DNA of 64,000 nt from Raphanus sativus (GCF_000801105.2 NC_079518.1:18394800-18458799), one strand, 5' to 3'; positions 20,954 through 32,987 are shown, counted from the first letter of the stretch. Made by a program: numbers and translations. Notes: generated by a model not told the origin, from the letters alone.

Positions 20954-22765
20954 AAAGTCAAAGTAATTATACTGAGATTCGATGAGAATGAGATGTTAAG
21001 AGACGAAGAAGATCGCCCTCGCAACAGTGTAGGACAATTGATTAATGCACATGGTTCTGTGATCCCTAATTTGATTGCTGTTACTGAGATGAACGACTTT
21101 GATTTGAACCGTGAATGGTATGATTGGGGAAGTCAGGACCCCTTTCGTGGTCTTCCTCACCAAGATCCCAGAGACCATATCAAAGAGCTTGAGAAGTTAG
21201 CCTCAGCAATCGAACATAATGAAGTGCATGTAGATCACACTATTTGCAAGATCTTCCCCTATTCTCTATCTGGAGATGCAATTAGTTGGTTCAGTCAGCT
21301 GCAGCCAGGATGCCTAACCTGTTGGGAGGGCAATAAAAGTGTATTCCTCAACAAATCTCTCAATGAACCTGCAGCAACTCGACAGAGGAAGTTTGATGAT
21401 ATGTTGGACCAGACGATTAAAGGTCGGGAGAATGAATTAATGTCTAGTTTCAGTCGGATGCTGGGTGTAGTCTACACTGAGCCGAATAGAGAAATTGAAA
21501 CCATGAGCACTCACATCAAGAAGCCAGACATTCAGGTTCTACATGCAGATAATGATACGCAGAGGGACAAACTGAACAAAGGACAACTGGTTGATCATAA
21601 TACGGTAGAGGGTGATGAACAACAGGAATCTGAAGAGCCGAGCATAGTAGAAGAAGTCGATATTAGTGACAAGAGCTCCGCTTCGAACGACACCAACACC
21701 TTGGTATCAATTGACACTAGCATCTCAGAATCAATTAACAACACCATTTCAGCATCAATCGATTGTACGACCTCAGAAACGATCGACAACAACATATCAG
21801 CTTCGATCGGCAGAAACCTCTGTTTCCGATTGACACCTATTGAAATCCTTGAAAGTTCGAGTTGTCCTCATGACATTACAGACTCGACATTGGAGCACAG
21901 ATGAATCAAGTTGTTATCTTGCGTCAGATACATACAAAGAAATCACCATGAAGATTTCTTTGATCTAGAGGAATTCTTTGAACTAGAGGAGGGAGAAACA
22001 CTTGAAAATAAGGATTGTGATAGGGAAGTCACTATGGAAGAATTTTTAGAGCTAGAGGAATGGCTTGAATCAGAGAAGAAGCTTGATGACGATTGTCACA
22101 GTAGGAGAGGAGATCTGGAAACTTCATCAAAGGCTAGCATCGATCGACACAAACCTAATGAGATTGATCGACAATGTTGCTACATCATCGATCTACACCC
22201 ACCCTATGTCATTGATTGACACCCACCAGGTAGCATCGATCAACACCCACCCTGCATCATCGATCGACATCACCCACCCGACATCGTTCAACACACACAC
22301 AATTGCATCGATCGATTACCATCGTTGGACGAGCTGCCAGGATATACAGTTGAGCGGGAACCGATTCAGGAAATAGATTACAAGTCTGGAGTTTCACACC
22401 TTGATGTCCTTAAACATCAGAGACAACCTATTTGTGCAGAAGAAGTTGTTGTGATTCGTAAAAGAGTGAAGAGGATAAATGACCATGTGAATATTGTGGT
22501 TCCATGCGTTGTATTTGAAGATGAATCTCCTATCCCACCAGATAGAAGTGTGCATCTAGGTTCTTACACTGGGTTATCTGATGCTCTTCTACATGCCGAA
22601 GCTTCTCAGAGAGGGTTGAGATTTAGAAGTGACGTTGACAAAGGCCCTAGAAAAACAGTATCGAACGACATCAACAAGCCGGCATCGATTGACCTTACCA
22701 CTTCATCATCGATCGACCCTACCACTTTCATCATCAATCGACAACCATCGCGTATTAGAACATAA
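20954..22765 (+). pseudogene. gag-like polyprotein of C (one frame, two stops)
   Basis: One reading frame from the gap to 22765, broken by TGA at 21902-21904 and 22217-22219. The start (ILRFDENEMLRDEEDRPRNS) aligns with the DENG-type start of gag in A and G. The core DPFRGLPHQDPRDHI..LE, FPYSLSGDAISWFSQLQPG is of the Retrotrans_gag type but diverged and shorter. Downstream are SID repeats, an acidic ...LEEF.ELEEGE... segment and a basic IRKRVKRI segment before VPCVVFEDE. No protease DTG motif is seen. It is a gag-only, non-autonomous type. The 5' end is hidden by the gap. Confidence 0.72.
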
Positions 22766-23705
22766 TGAGTTTTAAGAGTGTCAAAATGTTTTTGATGGAG
22801 GCACCACCATACGATCACACAAGTATGGGGGAAAGAGAAGGTAGAATTGGAAGAAGAGAAAAAGGATCAAGGACAATCCTCAGTTATCACTGATTCCTAA
22901 ATTCTAAAATGATGTCAGAAAATCCAGAGTGCACAACAGATACTTCTCACAGCCATTTGCAATGTTTTGAGCAATCCTTATTGCTAAGATGATAGACAAA
23001 GGAGAAGAGTCCGTGGAAGAGGATTTCACAAAAGAATGATAAAGCTTCAAAGAGTAGACATTGAGATTTGTTTTGGAGCATGTAAAAAATGATGAAGAGT
23101 GCGGACGACACTACAACAACAGTGTAGAGCGACACTGTAGCGAGAACATCGAGCGACACTATAGCAAGAACATTGGTCGACACTGTAGCAGAGTTACTGT
23201 AGTAGAGTCACTATAGTTGTGATACTTTAGCAACACTACTGTCGAAGAGTCACTGTTCATTGGAATAAAAATTATTAATTAATTGGTTTTATTTTAATCT
23301 ATTACTAAGTTTTGTGTTTTATTAATTTCAGGTTAAAAAAACAAAAGAGATCCAAGGAAGATGAGTTTCCACAAGAATCGACGATGACTAGCTATCATTG
23401 ATCGACAGAGCATCAATAATATTGATCGCCACTTTACTGTGTTGATTGGCACTCACATCAAAGGCAGATATACCGTTTTCTTGTCATATTTATTACATAT
23501 GATTTATTTTCTTACCAATCTTAGACTGTATAACACTTCAGTGTGTCGATCGACACGGACATCACAAGCTTGTATATCGTTCTTACTTGTTAAATTATGC
23601 ACTTATGATTTATGTTCTCACCAAACTTCGACTGGATATACACTTAAGACAATGTAATTTAAGTCTAGGGGAAGGTTTACTGATATTGAGTTTATTGTGA
23701 GTCTT
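22766..23705 (+). other. 3' non-coding region of C
   Basis: No gene. A 'cgacactgtagc' type repeat recurs between about 23100 and 23200, with diverged copies to 23250. G has the reverse-complement phrase near 54095-54190. A polypurine-like 'taagtctaggggaagg' is at 23659-23674, about 30 bp before the LTR rather than at its edge. Confidence 0.65.
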
Positions 23706-24330
23706 TGATATACCATGAATTTCACTCATTTTCTACCATGGTATAGTAGTATTTTATTATATAACTAATGTATTTCCTAGCCTGTTAGGTATGTTTTCAG
23801 GTTCAGAAACGTTTCGTGATAAAGTGATGCTTTTGGAGCATTTTGGAGTACAAGAGATAATACACCTGAGTTGACCATTCAAGACCAAGTCGGAAGTCAA
23901 CATTGTGATAAGAATAGATCGATACTCATCCAGAGTTATCGATCGATGTAGCTGAGAAGATCCGCGTACTAGAAGATTATAATCGATCGATTCACATCTA
24001 GTGTTGTCGATCGATATCGAGGACGAAAGGGTTTAGCCGACTACTTCACCAAAACTTCACCAAATTACGAGATTGCCCCTGACAAGTTTTTAACCTAATG
24101 GAAATACTTAAATATTTCTGCTAAGTGTTTTTGACGGCAAGCTTTGAACAAGTCTAAGAAAAGCAAGCTCTTGAAGGCAGAAGCAAGTAGAGAGTGTGAG
24201 AGAAAGCTAGAGTTTATATGTTTTGAGAGACTGGAGAGATCATTGAGAGATTTGTGATTGAACTCCATTTGTTTTCTATTCCATATCTATGCAATTCTTT
24301 TATCTATCTTATATTATGAATTGCTTAGCT
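23706..24330 (+). mobile_element. 3' LTR of C, truncated ('half B')
   Basis: Begins TGATATACCATG and is the reverse complement of the A/S type LTR as far as 'gaattgcttagct', where the LTR of D starts at 24331. The missing part corresponds to what is present, inverted, at 10308-11017; the two overlap by TAGCT. Confidence 0.9.
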
Positions 24331-24769
24331 TGTTGGGGAAAAATACCCAGATGTAAGTTTTCTCCAGTTTCCGGATAGGTCCTCGACTTCCAGACCCTTG
24401 CTCAAGAAGATACCAGGGATCTACCCCTGCCTTAGGTCCGACCCCTAGATCGGACCGACCATTTGGAGCAAAATAGAAGTTTTCTACCCAAGGGGAAACT
24501 TCCATTTTCCGATTATGGAAGAGTTCTATTACTTGAAGCCGACGTCTACAACTATAAAAGGGGACCCGAAACCCTAGAATAAGGGATCGACTTTCGGAGG
24601 CTTAGAGATTAGAGTTTAGGCGACTAGAACTAGGGTTTATACACCAATACGTTGTAGTCCCGATCATTATACTCAATAACATCTCTTTGCCCTCGATTTC
24701 TTACTCTGTTATACAAATCCTCTAATGTTCCGTAGCACTTAAACGATCCTACACAAAAATACCCTAACA
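24331..24769 (+). mobile_element. 5' LTR of D
   Basis: 439 bp, TGTTGGGGAAAAATACCC to AATACCCTAACA, preceded by the TAGCT target site. A TATA-like 'tataaaagggg' lies at about 24554-24564. Confidence 0.88.
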
Positions 24770-24770
24770 G

Positions 24771-24789
24771 TTTAGCGCTAGAAGGAGGG
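24771..24789 (+). promoter_or_regulatory. Primer-binding-like site of D
   Basis: 'tttagcgctagaaggaggg' directly after the LTR. F has 'tttggcgctagaaggaggg' at the same place (40790-40808). The D copy has A for G in the complement of the tRNA CCA end. I do not assign the tRNA. Confidence 0.6.
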
Positions 24790-24804
24790 TAGTGATCCAA
24801 CTAC

Positions 24805-26638
24805 GTGACGATGGCATTAGAGGACGACGCTAACCAGTCGGAGATGACTCCGAGAGAGATCGAGCTTCTCAACAGGCTTGAGTTTCTTCAGATTCAGGTC
24901 ACCGATCTTCACAAAGCTCGGGAGACGACACCCGGAGGTCCTGAACTTCTCCTCGAAGTTCAAACCCTAAAAGACCAACTTGGAGAGCACTCCAAGCAAC
25001 TACAGCAAGCGCCAAGAAGCTAGACGCCATAGAGGCGGAAAATCTTGTCCTCCGACAAGAGAACCATACCCTCGGTGAAGTTAGCAACAAGCGAAAGCGG
25101 TTCCGGACTAAGGTATGACCCATGGCTTCACTCTACACTCAGCGAGACAGTGAAGAGGTACCTCGCCGACCTGCCTCAACCGAAGACGAACCCGAAAGCC
25201 GAGGAGCCGCGAACGATAGGACCCGAGTACAAGTAGATAGCGATTCCGATACGGAGGACGAGGAGTATTCACCCGACAATCCCAAGATCTCAGATCCAGC
25301 CCTAGCAGCTTACTTAGAAAGAGTGGTCTCCGAAAGGTTCGGCACCATTCAATCTATGGTAGAAAGGCTTCCAGGGGCAGCTCCTCCTATTCGAAGAAGC
25401 AATCAGGGGTCCTACTCCGATACACCTTTTGTGGAAGAGATTGCTTCGGTGGAGATGCCGCGAAAGTTCTCTTTCCCAAGCATAAAGATGTACGAAGGTA
25501 CTGGGGATCCCGACAATCACATTGCTCAGTACAAGCAACGCATGCTAGCAGTAGCAATCCCTCAAGATGCACGGAAAGCTACCATGTGCAAGGGATTCGG
25601 ATCGACCTTGACCGGCCCGCTCTTCAGTGGTATATCAACCTGCCCACCAAATCCATCAAATCCTTTGCAGCCCTTAGCGATAAGTTCGTGGAGCAGTTTG
25701 CTAGCAGCCGTGACCTATAAAAGAATTCGGATGATCTCTACAAGATCCTCCAGCATAGGAATGAGCCCCTTTGTTCTTACATAGCTCGCTTCAACCAGGC
25801 GAAGGTGGCTATTCCTGAGTGCAACGCTGATACGACTAACTCAGCCTTCAAGAGGGGTCTACTTCCAGTGGGAGACCTTTACAAGGAGCTGATCAAATAC
25901 AAGTGCAGGATTATGGAAGATGTGCTCTCCTGTGCTTGGGTTCAAGTAAGATGGGAAGAAGATGTTGCTAGTAGGACTAAAGCCGGTCCAAAGTACGATC
26001 AGAAGCCGTCAAAGGCTACAAGGAATGACCGCGACGAGTCTTCCCACTCGAAGTCCGCCAGGGAGACTAGCAACCCGAATAGGGGCAGGTATCAGCATCG
26101 ACCTTTGCCTAGATCCGAAGGGATGATTGTGTCTACTTGGCCTGACATCTCCCATCTCGCGATAACTAAACCGGAGCTGATCAGTGACTTACGACAAATG
26201 GGTCCTCAAGTTAAGTGGCCTCCTAAGATGAAGGCCGCAGAGGCTAATCGAAATCCCAAGCGATGGTGCGAGTTCCACAGTGATCATGGACATACTACAG
26301 AGGATTGCATAGCCCTAAAGATGGAAGTCGCCGAGCTCCTCAAGAACTTTTTAAATAAAGAAAGTCCCAGCCTCCCTATCGAGGCAGCTCCTGCATTGCC
26401 ACCACAGCAAGATCGGGTTATCCACGTCATCACAGGTGGATCAGAGGTGAGCGGAATTAGCAGTGCCGCAGCCAAGAAAAGTACTCGCAATGCCAGGAAC
26501 GGCCGAGAGGCCGAGGGTCCCAAGCGCCTGCCCCTTGGAACAGATGAGATCAGTTTCACTGCAAGGGACCAGGAGAAGGTCCTCGTCCCTCATCATGACG
26601 CTCTCGTCAACCTTAGGGGAAAGACTCAGGTCTCATAG
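24805..26638 (+). pseudogene. gag of D (three frames, zinc knuckle)
   Basis: N-terminal coiled coil (REIELLNRLEFLQIQVTDL) in one frame from 24805; the gag core start (FSFPSIKMYEGTGDPDNHI..YK..M) in the frame of 25122-25784; the rest (ECNADTTNSAFKRGL...) in the frame of 25805-26638. Two frameshifts thus break it. The zinc knuckle CEFHSDHGHTTEDC (near 26270-26310) follows C-x2-H-x4-H-x4-C. After PHHDALV the protease found in B and E is absent, and the sequence jumps to the pre-RT TAG at 26636-26638. Confidence 0.83.
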
Positions 26639-26647
26639 CAATTACAG
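26636..26647 (+). promoter_or_regulatory. Putative readthrough stop before RT (D)
   Basis: TAG CAA TTA CAG after TCA; the frame reopens at once into the pol N-terminal region. The 12-mer is identical to that in B and E although the codons around it differ. Confidence 0.6.
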
Positions 26648-27381
26648 AAGAAGCTTCCGGCCCCACATACCGAAGAGCCGGAAGTGGAAGAAATGGATGA
26701 GGTCCCGCTCACGGAAGGGAACTCGAGTCGAAACTTAAAGATAGGCTCCAAGCTTCCGGAAATCTTGAGGAGGAGACTGATCGATTTCTTAAGATCCAAC
26801 TCCGATTACTTCGCCTGGTCTCATGAAGACATGCCTGGAATTGATCCTGATGTTATCATGCACCAACTCAAGGTGGATCCAATGCATCCTCCTGTCAGAC
26901 AGAAGAGGAGAAAACTCGCTCCTGAAAGGGATGAGATAATCAACGAAGAGGTCAAGAACCTACTAGATGCTGGATTCATACGAGAAGTGCAATACCCGGA
27001 ATGGCTAGCCAATGTGGTGGTCGTGAAGAAGAAGAATGGGAAGTGGAGAGTCTGTATCGATTTCACGGACCTTAATAAGTCATGTCCTAAAGATCCTTTC
27101 CCTCTGCCTCACATCGACAAGCTGGTCGACGCAACGGCTGGTCACGAGCTGATGAGCTTCATGGATGCATTCTCTGGATACAATCAGATCCTAATGCATC
27201 ATGACGATCAAGAGAATACCTCATTCATGACCTCAAGGGGCATCTACTGTTACAAGGTTATGCCTTTCGGATTGAAGAACGTCGGCTCAACCTACCAAAA
27301 GCTTGTCAACATGATGTTCGCCGATCAGATAGGGCAGACCATGGAAGTCTACATTGATGACATGTTGGTGAAGTCCCTAGA
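26639..27381 (+). pseudogene. Reverse transcriptase of D, 5' part
   Basis: An open frame with FAWSHEDMPGIDPDVIMH, QKRRKLAPERDEIINEEV, WLANVVVVKKKNGKWRVCIDF, LNKSCPKDPFPLPHID, FMDAFSGYNQI, MPFGLKN and the catalytic YIDDMLVKS box. It stops at 27381 only because E inserted (TSD CTAGA, 27377-27381). It resumes at 47775. The RT motifs are intact in this half. Compared with E it is a different subfamily. Confidence 0.9.
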
Positions 27382-27929
27382 TGTTGGGCCCAAATATGGC
27401 CCGTTAGCTGACGATAGAACCAAAACAAGTATTGGGCCGAGATAAAGCCCAACGCGTATCGGCGACCTTAGCTAAGGTTTAATACGAAGCCGGAGGCTGG
27501 AAGCTAAGGGCAATCTTCGAAGAGGTCACGGTAAAGAGGAAGCTCACATCATAACAAAAGGAGCGCAGGACCCGGTCAAAGGGAAGCTGTTGCGGATTCC
27601 TCAACAATCGGAGAAGATCTCGGAGATCAGTTAAAGATAATAAAGAGAAGTCCAAAGCTATTTAAAGAGAAGAGCGAGGACTAAAGAGGGGGATCCGATT
27701 CAACACATATTCGACTCCTATTCATTTTCACGATCATACACCCAAACTCTAAAATATTTACCATCTTTGTAATCATTCTGATATACATTCTTTGTAACCA
27801 TTCTTTACCAAAATCATCAATACAAAATCATCATTCATTCTACAAGTTCTTACGGGATTCAGCCCACGTTATCTTTCCTTTTAACCTTAACCTGATCTAA
27901 AAACCAGGTAGTGAGTTTAGACCCTCACA
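27382..27929 (+). mobile_element. 5' LTR of E
   Basis: 548 bp, TGTTGGGCCCAAATATGG to TTAGACCCTCACA. The 3' LTR, after removal of F and one TTGCG, is also 548 bp and differs at a small number of positions. Confidence 0.93.
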
Positions 27930-27930
27930 A

Positions 27931-27948
27931 TTGGCGCCGTCTGTGGGG
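27931..27948 (+). promoter_or_regulatory. Primer-binding site of E
   Basis: 'ttggcgccgtctgtgggg' begins two bases inside the 5' LTR end; TGGCGCC complements a tRNA ending GGCGCCA. The tRNA is not assigned. Confidence 0.75.
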
Positions 27949-27982
27949 AAGAAACAATCGAATCCCTTACTCTAACTTGAGG

Positions 27983-29439
27983 ATGAATCCTACCAATCAG
28001 ACAACGAATCCGTCTGACCTTAACCTCCCGATTCAGAGCGATGGCTCACCGAACGATGGAGGCTCTAATCTCGTAACTTCGGAGCCTCGACGTGGCGATC
28101 ACCGATCTGGGCAACAGCCTCCGGCTAGCGCTCGAACGAGCCTGACTGCCATTGGAGCTACCAACCCAAGATCGTCAAGTGGAACCGCCCCCGGGCTTCC
28201 AGTCACCGAGAACCCTCAGCAGCAAGCCACTCCGAATCAAATGAAGGCTCACCTCTCTGAGATTCGTTAGATGATGATGCAATTAGTAGACAAAGCTCAG
28301 GAAAATGAGCGTACAATGCATCAGCTAGCTGTTCGGCAGCAACGATTTGAAGAGGTAACTAGATCTCTAAACGCAACAACCCAACCACCGCAACGTCAAG
28401 CTCCGTGGGTCACTTTCGGAGATCGATTAACCGATCCCTCGTTCCCCCGAGGACGTTTAGACTTTTCTCCCGACAGCACTATTCCGGAAGGACGGGGGTC
28501 TGCTTTTCAGTCACCTCATACTGGGAAAGCTCCCGCGTTTAACCCACCTGTCACCAGTGCTATGGGAAGTAACGCAGCGACAACCAGCTCCACACCCAGT
28601 CAGATTGCTGACTGGAGCACTCGCTTACCTCCTCCGCCGCCTGATTTTAGGTCCGGAGCAGGAGTATCCTTCCCATCTGGGGGCAGAACATCAGCTTCGG
28701 TTTATCAAACCAGAAGCTCAACCCCGAATGTGGATGGGTATCAAAGGGTAGACTCCAATAACCCAAGAGCTGGTGAGCGACTTAGCCCACCAACTGCATG
28801 GGAAGATGAACCAACACGATTCCATCAGGAACCTGCCCGTCGGATACGTAATAACGACCCAAATGTCCTTCCCTTAGAGGGACCTGAAGCTATCCGCAGG
28901 TATATGGAACAAACTCACGCAGCTCTCCAAAAATTGGGAGCTCAAGTCCACAAGGCAACGAGCTCGGCTCCCGAAATTGATAGCTTGATTGAAGAAACCC
29001 GTGGGACTCCATTCACTGACAGAATTGCCAGTTCTTACATAAGAGATACCCGAAAAATTAGAATTCCCGAGTATGATGGGACTTCTGACCCAAAGGCCTA
29101 TTTGAGAGCCTTCCGATTAGCTATCGTGAAAGCCCATTCTACGCAAGAAGAATGTGAAGCAGGTTACTGCAGGACATTCGCCGGAAACCTGGTCGGAACA
29201 GCTCTTGAGTGGTTCTCTGGTCTCGAACCAGCCTCGATAGACAGCTTCGATCAGTTAACTAATGCCTTCATGAAGCAGTACTCGACCCATATCCTGAAGC
29301 AAGCCTCTGAGGCCGATCTCTGGAAGGTCAGACAAGGAATGGGGACTCGCTACGAGTCTACATCGAGAAATTCAGAGCAGTAAGAACTAAGATCTCGAAA
29401 CCCAACGACCAAGTCGCCATCGAGGCCCTTAGAAGAGGT
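27983..29439 (+). pseudogene. gag of E, N-terminal and core
   Basis: Starts at an ATG (MNPTNQTTNPSD...) about 35 bp after the primer site. A TAG at 28268-28270 interrupts the frame, which continues with a coiled-coil segment (LVDKAQENERTMHQLAVRQQ), a proline-rich region and the gag core (RKIRIPEYDGTSDPKAYLR, GYCRTFAGNLVGTALEWFSG). A one-base deletion near 29340, relative to B, shifts it. The C-terminal part goes on in the next entry. Confidence 0.86.
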
Positions 29440-30672
29440 ATGTGGTATAAATCGAAATTCTGGTCGGAGCTAACACTCAATACTCCTCCAACTATCGATG
29501 ATGCTCTTCATAAAGCCACTAGATATATTACTTTGGAGGAGGAGACAGCTGCACTGGATAAACTCCACAAGAAACCTCAGAATCACTCGAAAGGTGAATC
29601 CTCAGAGGCAAAGGGACCTCATAAAAGGGGGAACCTCCGAAACAATCAGACTCAAGGAGAACATTCCTATGCAATCGAGGAGGACAAGGAAGAAAAACCT
29701 GTCGCCGCAGCAAACAAAACTCCCTGGTCAAAAGGCTTTGATAAGAACAAACATTGCTCCTATCACGATCGAGAAGGGCACTCAACTGAAGAATGTTGGG
29801 ACCTCCAACGACAGCTTGCAGCTAAATTCGCAGTCGGAGAAATAAAGGGCGTGGACCTCAAAAAGCCACCGCCCTATCAGAAAAGAGGTCCCAGAGATAC
29901 CTCTCCAAAACGCGAAAGGTCACCAGAGAAGGAGACGGATTCGCCACCTCCAGCTCCCAAGAAGAGAGTCGATATGATTCTTGGAAAATTCCCCCAAGGA
30001 AAAAGCCTGCAAATCGAGGCTCTCTTGAGCAAACCGTCACCTCAATCGAGTCCCGACTCGAGGGTGGACTGTATCCTTGGAGGATCAGATATATGTCAAG
30101 ACTCCGTCAATTCCATTAAGAATCACGTACGGAAGGCTGTGTCTAACACTGGACCTAAGCCTCCCAACCCCGAATCCAATACTAAGATTTCTTTCTGGGA
30201 AAGCGAGACCTCAAACCTTGACAGACCTCACGATGATGCTCTGATTGTCACCCTGAACATCGCAGGATACGAGGTGCCTAAACTCATGATAGATACAGGA
30301 AGCTCTGTTGACCTTATTTTCTACAACACCCTGAAAGAGATGGAAATAGACGACTACAAAATTATTGGCCAAAAAGCTAATCTCGTAGGCTTCTCCGGAG
30401 AAACAGCTACCTTATTGGGAATTATCATGCTCCCAATCATAGCTGGCGGAATAATGAAAATGACCAATTTAGTAGTCATCGACAGACCTTCCCCGTTCCA
30501 TGCGATCCTAGGAAGACCCTGGATTCACAAAATGAAGGCAGTAGCTTCGACTTATCATCAATGCGTGAAATTCCCAACACCTGAAGGAATAACTACCGTA
30601 CATGGTAGCCAGAAGATCTCCAGGATCTGCTACCTGGGAGGATTCGAAATCCTCAAAAAATCCCACCAATAG
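29440..30672 (+). CDS. gag C-terminus, zinc knuckle and protease of E
   Basis: A 410-codon open frame. It contains the end of the gag core, a basic linker, a zinc knuckle CSYHDREGHSTEEC near residues 107-120 (C-x2-H-x4-H-x4-C), a Pro/Lys-rich stretch and a retropepsin domain with LMIDTGSSVDLIF near residues 283-295 and HAILGRPW near 360-367. It shows that gag and protease are one frame in this family. It ends at a TAG in leaky context. Confidence 0.87.
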   Translation: MWYKSKFWSELTLNTPPTIDDALHKATRYITLEEETAALDKLHKKPQNHSKGESSEAKGPHKRGNLRNNQTQGEHSYAIEEDKEEKPVAAANKTPWSKGFDKNKHCSYHDREGHSTEECWDLQRQLAAKFAVGEIKGVDLKKPPPYQKRGPRDTSPKRERSPEKETDSPPPAPKKRVDMILGKFPQGKSLQIEALLSKPSPQSSPDSRVDCILGGSDICQDSVNSIKNHVRKAVSNTGPKPPNPESNTKISFWESETSNLDRPHDDALIVTLNIAGYEVPKLMIDTGSSVDLIFYNTLKEMEIDDYKIIGQKANLVGFSGETATLLGIIMLPIIAGGIMKMTNLVVIDRPSPFHAILGRPWIHKMKAVASTYHQCVKFPTPEGITTVHGSQKISRICYLGGFEILKKSHQ

Positions 30673-30687
30673 CAATTACAGATCTAG
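30667..30687 (+). promoter_or_regulatory. Putative readthrough stop between pro and RT (E)
   Basis: CAA TAG CAA TTA CAG, as in B. Here a second TAG at 30685-30687 follows two codons later, where B has CAA, so readthrough would now fail in this copy. Confidence 0.6.
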
Positions 30688-31270
30688 GAGGATCGCGAAA
30701 TGCAACAAAACATTCGAGGTCCCACTAAGAACCTCACCGAAAAAGTTTGCATCGACAACTCAAATCCTGAAAGACAGGTGAGCATCAGATCTGAGCTACC
30801 TCTTGAGACCAAAAAGGAGCTCATTGACTTCCTGAAAAGCAATGTCAAAAACTTTGCATGGTCCACCAATGACATGAAAGGTATAGACCCGAACGTCACA
30901 ACCCACAAACCGAAGGTAGACCCCACTTTCAAACCGATCAAACAAAAGCGTCGCAAGCTGGGCCTTGAAAAGGCTCAAGCTGTTAACGACGAAGTTGACC
31001 GACTTACGAAAGCTGGATCCATTCGAGAGGTACACTACCCTGACTGGTTAGCTAACCCGGTAGTCGTAAAAAAGAAAAACGGGAAATGGAGAATCCGTGT
31101 AGACTTCACCGACCTAAACAAGGCTTGCCCTAAAGACAGCTTCCCGTTACCTCAGATCAACCGCCTGGTTGAAGCAACAGCTGGCCATCGACTCCTATCC
31201 TTCATGGATGCCTTCTCAGGATACAACCAAATCATGATGGATCCTGAGGACCAGGAAAAAACCGCATTCA
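30688..31270 (+). pseudogene. Reverse transcriptase of E, 5' part
   Basis: An open frame to the S insertion, with QKRRKLGLEKAQAVNDEVDR, WLANPVVVKKKNGKWRIRVDF, LNKACPKDSFPLP, FMDAFSGYNQIMMDPEDQEK. It ends at the target site ATTCA (31266-31270) of solo LTR S. The second part starts at 32630. Confidence 0.9.
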
Positions 31271-32629
31271 TGATAGTGCTCAAATTACCCAGTAGAGCTT
31301 ACTCTCTCAAATAAGAGGTACAGCTGTAGTACTTAGGGATCGAATCACGAGGAGCTAGGGAACCAATTAAATAAAATCTACTAATCAATCCTAGGCAAGG
31401 TTGGTTTATATGATGGAAATAAAAATAACAAATCCTAATATGAGCAAGGCAGTTGCTCCAACTAACAATATGAAGGGTTGTTTAAATGGGATAAAGAGTG
31501 CTAGACATAGGGTTTCTATTCAGGGATGGAGATTATAATCTCTATAAATGCTTTAATAAGTTGCTTGCATGATACATTAGCTCTCAGCCGCTTAACACAT
31601 GTGAATGAATCACTGGTTAAAATATCTAGATCTCTGGCCACACCTTTCGCATGATGACACGGAAAAAGAGTCGGTCGATATCCTTTTGAGATATCGAGCG
31701 ATACACCTTTCGCGGCGCCGATCGATTTACCAGTAGGGTATCGATCGACGGCTTCTAGATCTGCCTAGGCGCGAATTGAATATGACCGCGAGGTCTCAAG
31801 GAGGAACTGTCGTTCTTCTCAACGGGAAACAGGCATCGCTCAAATAGATAATTCAAGATAATCTAAGATTCTAGTGATCTATGTTCTAGTTAGCTACTCT
31901 AAAACAAGCATAGGGTACAATTCATTTGATGAGTATCACAACTTAGCAATTATAGCTTGGGGCTAATCCCACAAACCTATTTAAACCCTAGATCTAACAA
32001 GTAGACTACTCAGACATGGCTAAGCAATTCATAACAATAGATAGATGAAAGAATTGCATAGATAGAATAAAGTAGGAATACAAAAGGAGATGAGAAATCT
32101 CTCCAATCTCTCTCAAACAAATAAAACTCTAGTCTCTCTCTCACACTCTCTGCTTTGGTTGTGAAAAGCTTCAAGCTTCAAAGGGTTTCAAAACTTGCCA
32201 TCAAAAAGACTTTGCAGGAGTATTTAAGCATTTCCATTAGGTTAAAAACTCGTCAGGGGCAATCTCGTAATTTGGTGAAGTCTTGGTGAAGTAGTCGGTT
32301 AAACCATTCCGTCCTCGATATCGATCGACAACACTGAATGTGTATCGATCGATTATAATCTTCTAGTACGCGGATCTTCTCAGCTGCATCGATCGACGAC
32401 TCAGGATGAGTATCGATCGATTGTAATCGCAATGTTGACTTCCGACTTAGTCTTGAATGGTCAACTCGGGTGTATCATCTCTTGTACTCCAAAATGCTCC
32501 AAAAACATCACTTTCTCACGAAATGCTCCTGAACCTGAAAACATACCTAACATGCTAGAAAACAGATTAAATATATAATAAAATACTAGTATGCCATGGT
32601 TAAAAACGGGTGAAATCCATGGTATATCA
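31271..32629 (-). mobile_element. Solo LTR S of the Athila-like family
   Basis: 1359 bp from TGATAGTGCTC to GGTATATCA, same family as the LTR of A. The target duplication ATTCA is at 31266-31270 and 32630-32634. Only one LTR is present and no interior, so an element inserted in RT of E and was removed by LTR-LTR recombination. ORF sequence across the left edge is chimeric. Confidence 0.95.
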
Positions 32630-32987
32630 ATTCATAACCGAACGAGGAACCTATTGTTACAAGGTTATGCCATTCGGGTTAAAGAACGCAGGAGCTACCT
32701 ATCAGAGGCTAGTAAATAAGATGTTTGCTGGGCAACTCGGAAAAACCATGGAGGTTTATATTGACGATATGCTAGTCAAATCCTCAGCTGGAGAAGACCA
32801 TATCTCCCACTTAAGGGAATGTTTCGATATCCTCAATAAGTACGATATTAAGCTCAATCCCACTAAATGTACCTTCGGGGTACCCTCAGGCGAGTTCCTA
32901 GGTTACCTCGTAACTGAAAGAGGCATTGAAGCCAACCCGCAGCAGATAGCAACCTTCCTAGAAATGTCGTCACCTAAGACAAATTGA
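32630..32987 (+). pseudogene. Reverse transcriptase of E, 3' part
   Basis: Continues the palm after S: TERGTYCYKVMPFGLKNAGATYQRL, YIDDMLVKS (catalytic Asp pair near 32762) and the thumb start CTFGVPSGEFLGYLVTERGI. A 16-bp deletion near 32982, relative to B, brings a TGA and shifts the frame. Confidence 0.9.

Larger units (their letters stand above)
20327..24330 (+). mobile_element. Element C: 3' part of an Athila-like element
   Basis: Sense-strand order: repeat region, gag-like frame, SID-rich frame, 3' non-coding region and 3' LTR (23706-24330, cut by D). The part 5' of 20327 is missing beyond the B insertion. It has no RT or integrase, like A and G. The LTR belongs to the A/S subfamily. 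Confidence 0.8.

Noticed and set aside
32610..32629. Start of the 125-codon RT ORF of E at 32610
   Set aside because: The first codons belong to solo LTR S; the RT part starts only at 32630.
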